A DNA stretch of 6,666 bases from an uncultured bacterium (GTDB lineage Bacteria > Patescibacteriota > Minisyncoccia > Phycocordibacterales > CAWITU01). This document shows positions 6,109-6,666 of the stretch, in pieces. The position numbers were made by a program, and so were the translations under genes. Location: positions 1 to 6,666 of the forward strand of contig CAJBRS010000110.1 in NCBI GenBank assembly GCA_903958115.1. The letters run 5' to 3'. Numbering within the stretch: position 1 is the stretch's first letter; each line of letters starts with the position of its first letter. The notes beneath the pieces are model-generated. The model was not told the DNA's origin and did no database searches. It saw nothing but the letters and a program-made list of their open reading frames with translations.

Positions 6109-6666
6109 GTGTGTTTTATTATTCTTTTAGCATGATTTTTCTTATCAGAAATTATCTCACCATCTTTGATATGTATAATCCTATCAGCATGCTCTGCCAC
6201 ATCAGGTTCGTGAGTAATTAAAACAATCGTCCCCCCCTGCTCTTCATTTATTTTTTGAAATGTACCGAGCACAATTTCGCCAGTTTTTGTGTCTAGATTA
6301 CCAGTCGGTTCATCTGCCAAAATCAAAGAAGGATTATTGACCAGCGCTCGAGCAATAGCCACACGTTGAATCTGTCCTCCAGAAAGTTGATTAGATAAAT
6401 GATCAAAATGAGACTCTTCAAGACCAGCATTTCTCAAGGCCTTGCGCGCTAGAATATCTCGCTCTTTTTCATCCATTTCTGCATAAACCAAAGGCAACAT
6501 AGTATTCCTAAGGACAGTTGCTCTTGGTAGAAGGTTGAATGATTGAAAAACAAAACCTATTTTATCTTTTCTTATATCCGCCAACTCATCGTCTGTTAAA
6601 GTAGAAACATCATGACCATCGAGAAAATATTTTCCGGAAGTCGGAGTATCAAGCGCTCCTAGAATA
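6105..6666 (-). CDS. LolD/MacB-type ABC transporter ATPase (5' end outside window)
   Basis: The C-terminal 186 codons of an ABC ATPase are present. The frame stays open to the window edge, beginning ILGALDTPTSGKYFLDG, which matches this family just after the Walker A region. Walker A itself and about 40-50 residues are therefore outside. Visible motifs are the Q-loop in IGFVFQSFNLLP, the signature LSGGQ (6372-6386), Walker B with catalytic glutamate in LILADEPTGNLD (starting 6326), and the H-loop histidine in VLITHEP (6210-6212). FQSFNLLP and GNLD are typical of the MacB/LolD/YknY group, which powers FtsX-type permeases. A TTG at 6584 could be read as a start but lies inside the conserved fold. 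The stop overlaps the permease start by 4 bp. The basic tail (KKNHAKRIIKHT) is not part of the fold. Confidence 0.94.
   Translation of the reverse strand, partial: ILGALDTPTSGKYFLDGHDVSTLTDDELADIRKDKIGFVFQSFNLLPRATVLRNTMLPLVYAEMDEKERDILARKALRNAGLEESHFDHLSNQLSGGQIQRVAIARALVNNPSLILADEPTGNLDTKTGEIVLGTFQKINEEQGGTIVLITHEPDVAEHADRIIHIKDGEIISDKKNHAKRIIKHT

Noticed and set aside
6582..6584. TTG start codon for the ABC ATPase
   Set aside because: The frame remains open upstream to the window edge and encodes family-typical residues (LDTPTSGKYFLDG), so the true start is outside the window.
1..6666. CRISPR array, tRNA or rRNA genes
   Set aside because: I found no regularly spaced direct repeats, cloverleaf structures or rRNA-like sequence. 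The only long repeat has two inverted copies 4.3 kb apart.

Overview
All seven protein genes lie on the minus strand, so transcription runs from high to low coordinates. The DNA is AT-rich with standard stop codons, and none of the six visible start codons has a clear Shine-Dalgarno sequence. The protein types point to a Patescibacteria/CPR (Parcubacteria-like) genome. These include a split MacB-type ABC exporter, a small membrane-anchored DUF5666-like protein and a very long RND/HlyD adaptor with an extra helical insert. The lineage is inferred from family resemblance only; there is no rRNA or other marker in the window.

The right part (6666 to 4442) is the end of an ABC-exporter unit. It holds a LolD/MacB-type ATPase cut by the window edge, a MacB/FtsX-type permease joined to it by an ATGA overlap, and a small DUF5666-like protein. 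An 11-bp inverted repeat sits between the last two.

The left part (4328 to 74) is a self-contained efflux operon. A good sigma70-type promoter (TTGATA, 17 bp, TATATT) has a perfect 10-bp inverted repeat filling its spacer and overlapping both boxes. Downstream come a long MacA-like adaptor, a short EmrA-like adaptor without a helical hairpin, a 14-TM DHA2 (EmrB/QacA-type) MFS pump, and last a MarR-family regulator. The gaps between these genes are 5, 6 and 11 bp. The simplest model is that the MarR protein binds the inverted repeat, occludes the promoter and so represses the whole operon, itself included, until a toxic ligand releases it.

The most unusual feature is a pair of hairpins, one on each side of the efflux operon (1-55 and 4335-4440). 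Both carry the same GC-rich 39-nt core, in opposite orientations, but each core sits between its own unrelated, near-perfectly complementary arms (9 bp in one, about 34 bp plus a shared 5 bp in the other). Both lie just after the last gene of a transcription unit. A conserved loop on site-specific stems is not explained by a simple transposon, an integron site or an ordinary terminator that I can recognise. It is the best candidate here for an undescribed element.
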